A stretch of DNA of 64,000 bases from Microbacterium radiodurans (GTDB taxonomy: Bacteria > Actinomycetota > Actinomycetes > Actinomycetales > Microbacteriaceae), in contig NZ_VYRZ01000001.1 of assembly GCF_008710705.1 (NCBI RefSeq), positions 434,001-498,000 on the forward strand, in the 5' to 3' direction. The translations under genes were made by a program, and so were the position numbers. Position 1 is the first letter of the stretch, and each line of letters starts with the position of its first letter. This document shows positions 63,517-64,000 of this stretch, one piece after another. The notes below the pieces were generated by a model that saw only the letters and a program-made list of their open reading frames with translations, made no database searches and was not told the origin of the DNA.

Positions 63517-63588
63517 GTGGGAGCGCTCTCTTGCGTTCGTGGGAGCGCTCCCGTACAGTCGCATCTCAATCGGTGAGAGCGCTCCCAC
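63517..63588. promoter_or_regulatory. Promoter with three CebR-like boxes
   Basis: GTGGGAGCGCTCTC (63517-63530), GGGAGCGCTCCC (63541-63552) and GTGAGAGCGCTCCCAC (63573-63588). They match the CebR operator TGGGAGCGCTCCCA known from Streptomyces. TTGCGT (63531-63536), 17 bases, TACAGT (63554-63559) is a good promoter; box 2 is between -35 and -10 and box 3 just after the transcript start. Confidence 0.75.
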
Positions 63589-63655
63589 GGAGCCCGCACC
63601 GCGCATCCGCACCGCAATTCCGCACCGCAACACCACCATCACAAGGGAGTGACAC

Positions 63656-64000
63656 GTGACCTCACGCGCACTGCGACGGGTCGGCCTCGTAGCCGGCATC
63701 GCGACCACCTCGGCCATCGTCCTCGTCGGCTGCGCCGGCGGCACCGACGGCACGACCGGCGACGGAGGGCAGATCACCCTCACCGTCACCACGTTCGGCA
63801 CCTTCGGGTACGACGACCTCTACGCCGAGTACGAGGAGCTCAACCCGAACATCAACATCGAGGCGACGAACATCGACACCGGCGGCAATGCCCGCACCGA
63901 CGCGTTCACCAAGATCGGCGCCGGCTCGGGTCTGTCCGACGTCGTCGCCATCGAGGAGGGCTGGCTCGGCGCCATCATGGAAGAGGGCGTGGCCGAGACC
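63656..64000 (+). CDS. Sugar-binding lipoprotein of an ABC importer, CebE-like, cut by window end
   Basis: 115 residues visible from GTG 63656, with AAGGGAG upstream. Lipoprotein signal SRALRRVGLVAGIATTSAIV and lipobox VLVGC. The start of a family 1 binding domain follows: ITLTVTTFGTFGYDDLYAEY, and GAGSGLSDVVAIEEGWLGAI, close in pattern to cellobiose-binding CebE. The CebR-like boxes upstream support cello-oligosaccharide or beta-glucoside uptake. The rest of the gene and any permeases lie beyond the window. Confidence 0.8.
   Translation, partial: MTSRALRRVGLVAGIATTSAIVLVGCAGGTDGTTGDGGQITLTVTTFGTFGYDDLYAEYEELNPNINIEATNIDTGGNARTDAFTKIGAGSGLSDVVAIEEGWLGAIMEEGVAET

Overview
The window is about 70% G+C, packed with genes on both strands, and uses GTG starts and 4-base start/stop overlaps freely. 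Gene content (Kdp potassium ATPase, SufS/SufU, PurS/PurQ/PurL, DUF222-HNH protein, CebR-type operators, LLM monooxygenases) points to an actinobacterium, most likely Microbacterium or another member of the Microbacteriaceae. This assignment is inference from gene content and style, not from a database search. No rRNA, tRNA, CRISPR array, prophage or insertion sequence was seen.

Layout. 1-3.6 kb: a minus-strand unit of two LLM flavin-dependent monooxygenases and an FAD/NAD(P)-binding protein, with a possible leader peptide. 3.6-9.2 kb: a CDF-type transporter coupled to a single-lobe solute-binding protein, purA, a beta-propeller protein and a DUF222-HNH protein. 9.3-13.2 kb: an AI-2E family transporter, an MFS gene broken by one in-frame TAG, a sugar O-acetyltransferase, a TetR regulator and a chorismate mutase. 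13.2-24.2 kb: a catabolic regulon of three transcription units around one LacI regulator, tied together by copies of a GCATACGTATGC-like palindrome. 24.2-26.5 kb: a LysR regulator divergent from a second HisD-like dehydrogenase. 26.5-28.6 kb: a YtrA-type GntR regulator with an ABC exporter. 28.9-32.1 kb: a glycine betaine/proline-type ABC importer. 32.2-40.2 kb: tandem paralogous coiled-coil membrane proteins, purL, a Tat-exported phosphoesterase and small hypothetical genes. 40.3-48.4 kb: a kdpFABCDE operon headed by an extra 27-residue membrane peptide. 48.6-57.8 kb: an acidic small protein, a DksA/TraR zinc-finger protein, an ArsR-SRPBCC pair, sufS-sufU, an APC permease, two tandem anchored paralogs and an M20 amidohydrolase. 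57.9-64 kb: LacI plus alpha-glucosidase, apt, a 2-hydroxyacid dehydrogenase, purQ-purS, and the start of a sugar-binding protein gene under three CebR-like boxes.

The best candidate for an undescribed system is the 13.2-24.2 kb regulon. It holds a CUT1-type sugar/polyol importer without its own ATPase, an alpha/beta hydrolase, an HpcH/HpaI aldolase, an SDR, a HisD/HpsN-like dehydrogenase, a double NTF2-like protein, a bicupin and a carbon-nitrogen hydrolase. The substrate cannot be named from sequence. The order suggests uptake, hydrolytic unmasking (ester, amide or nitrile), oxidation of an alcohol to an acid, and retro-aldol cleavage. The LysR-HisD pair next door may extend it.

The intergenic spaces also carry several families of palindromic repeats. 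One has three copies, each exactly 85 bp from GATAC to GTATC. Others are long-armed hairpins just downstream of genes, which probably act as terminators or REP-like elements.
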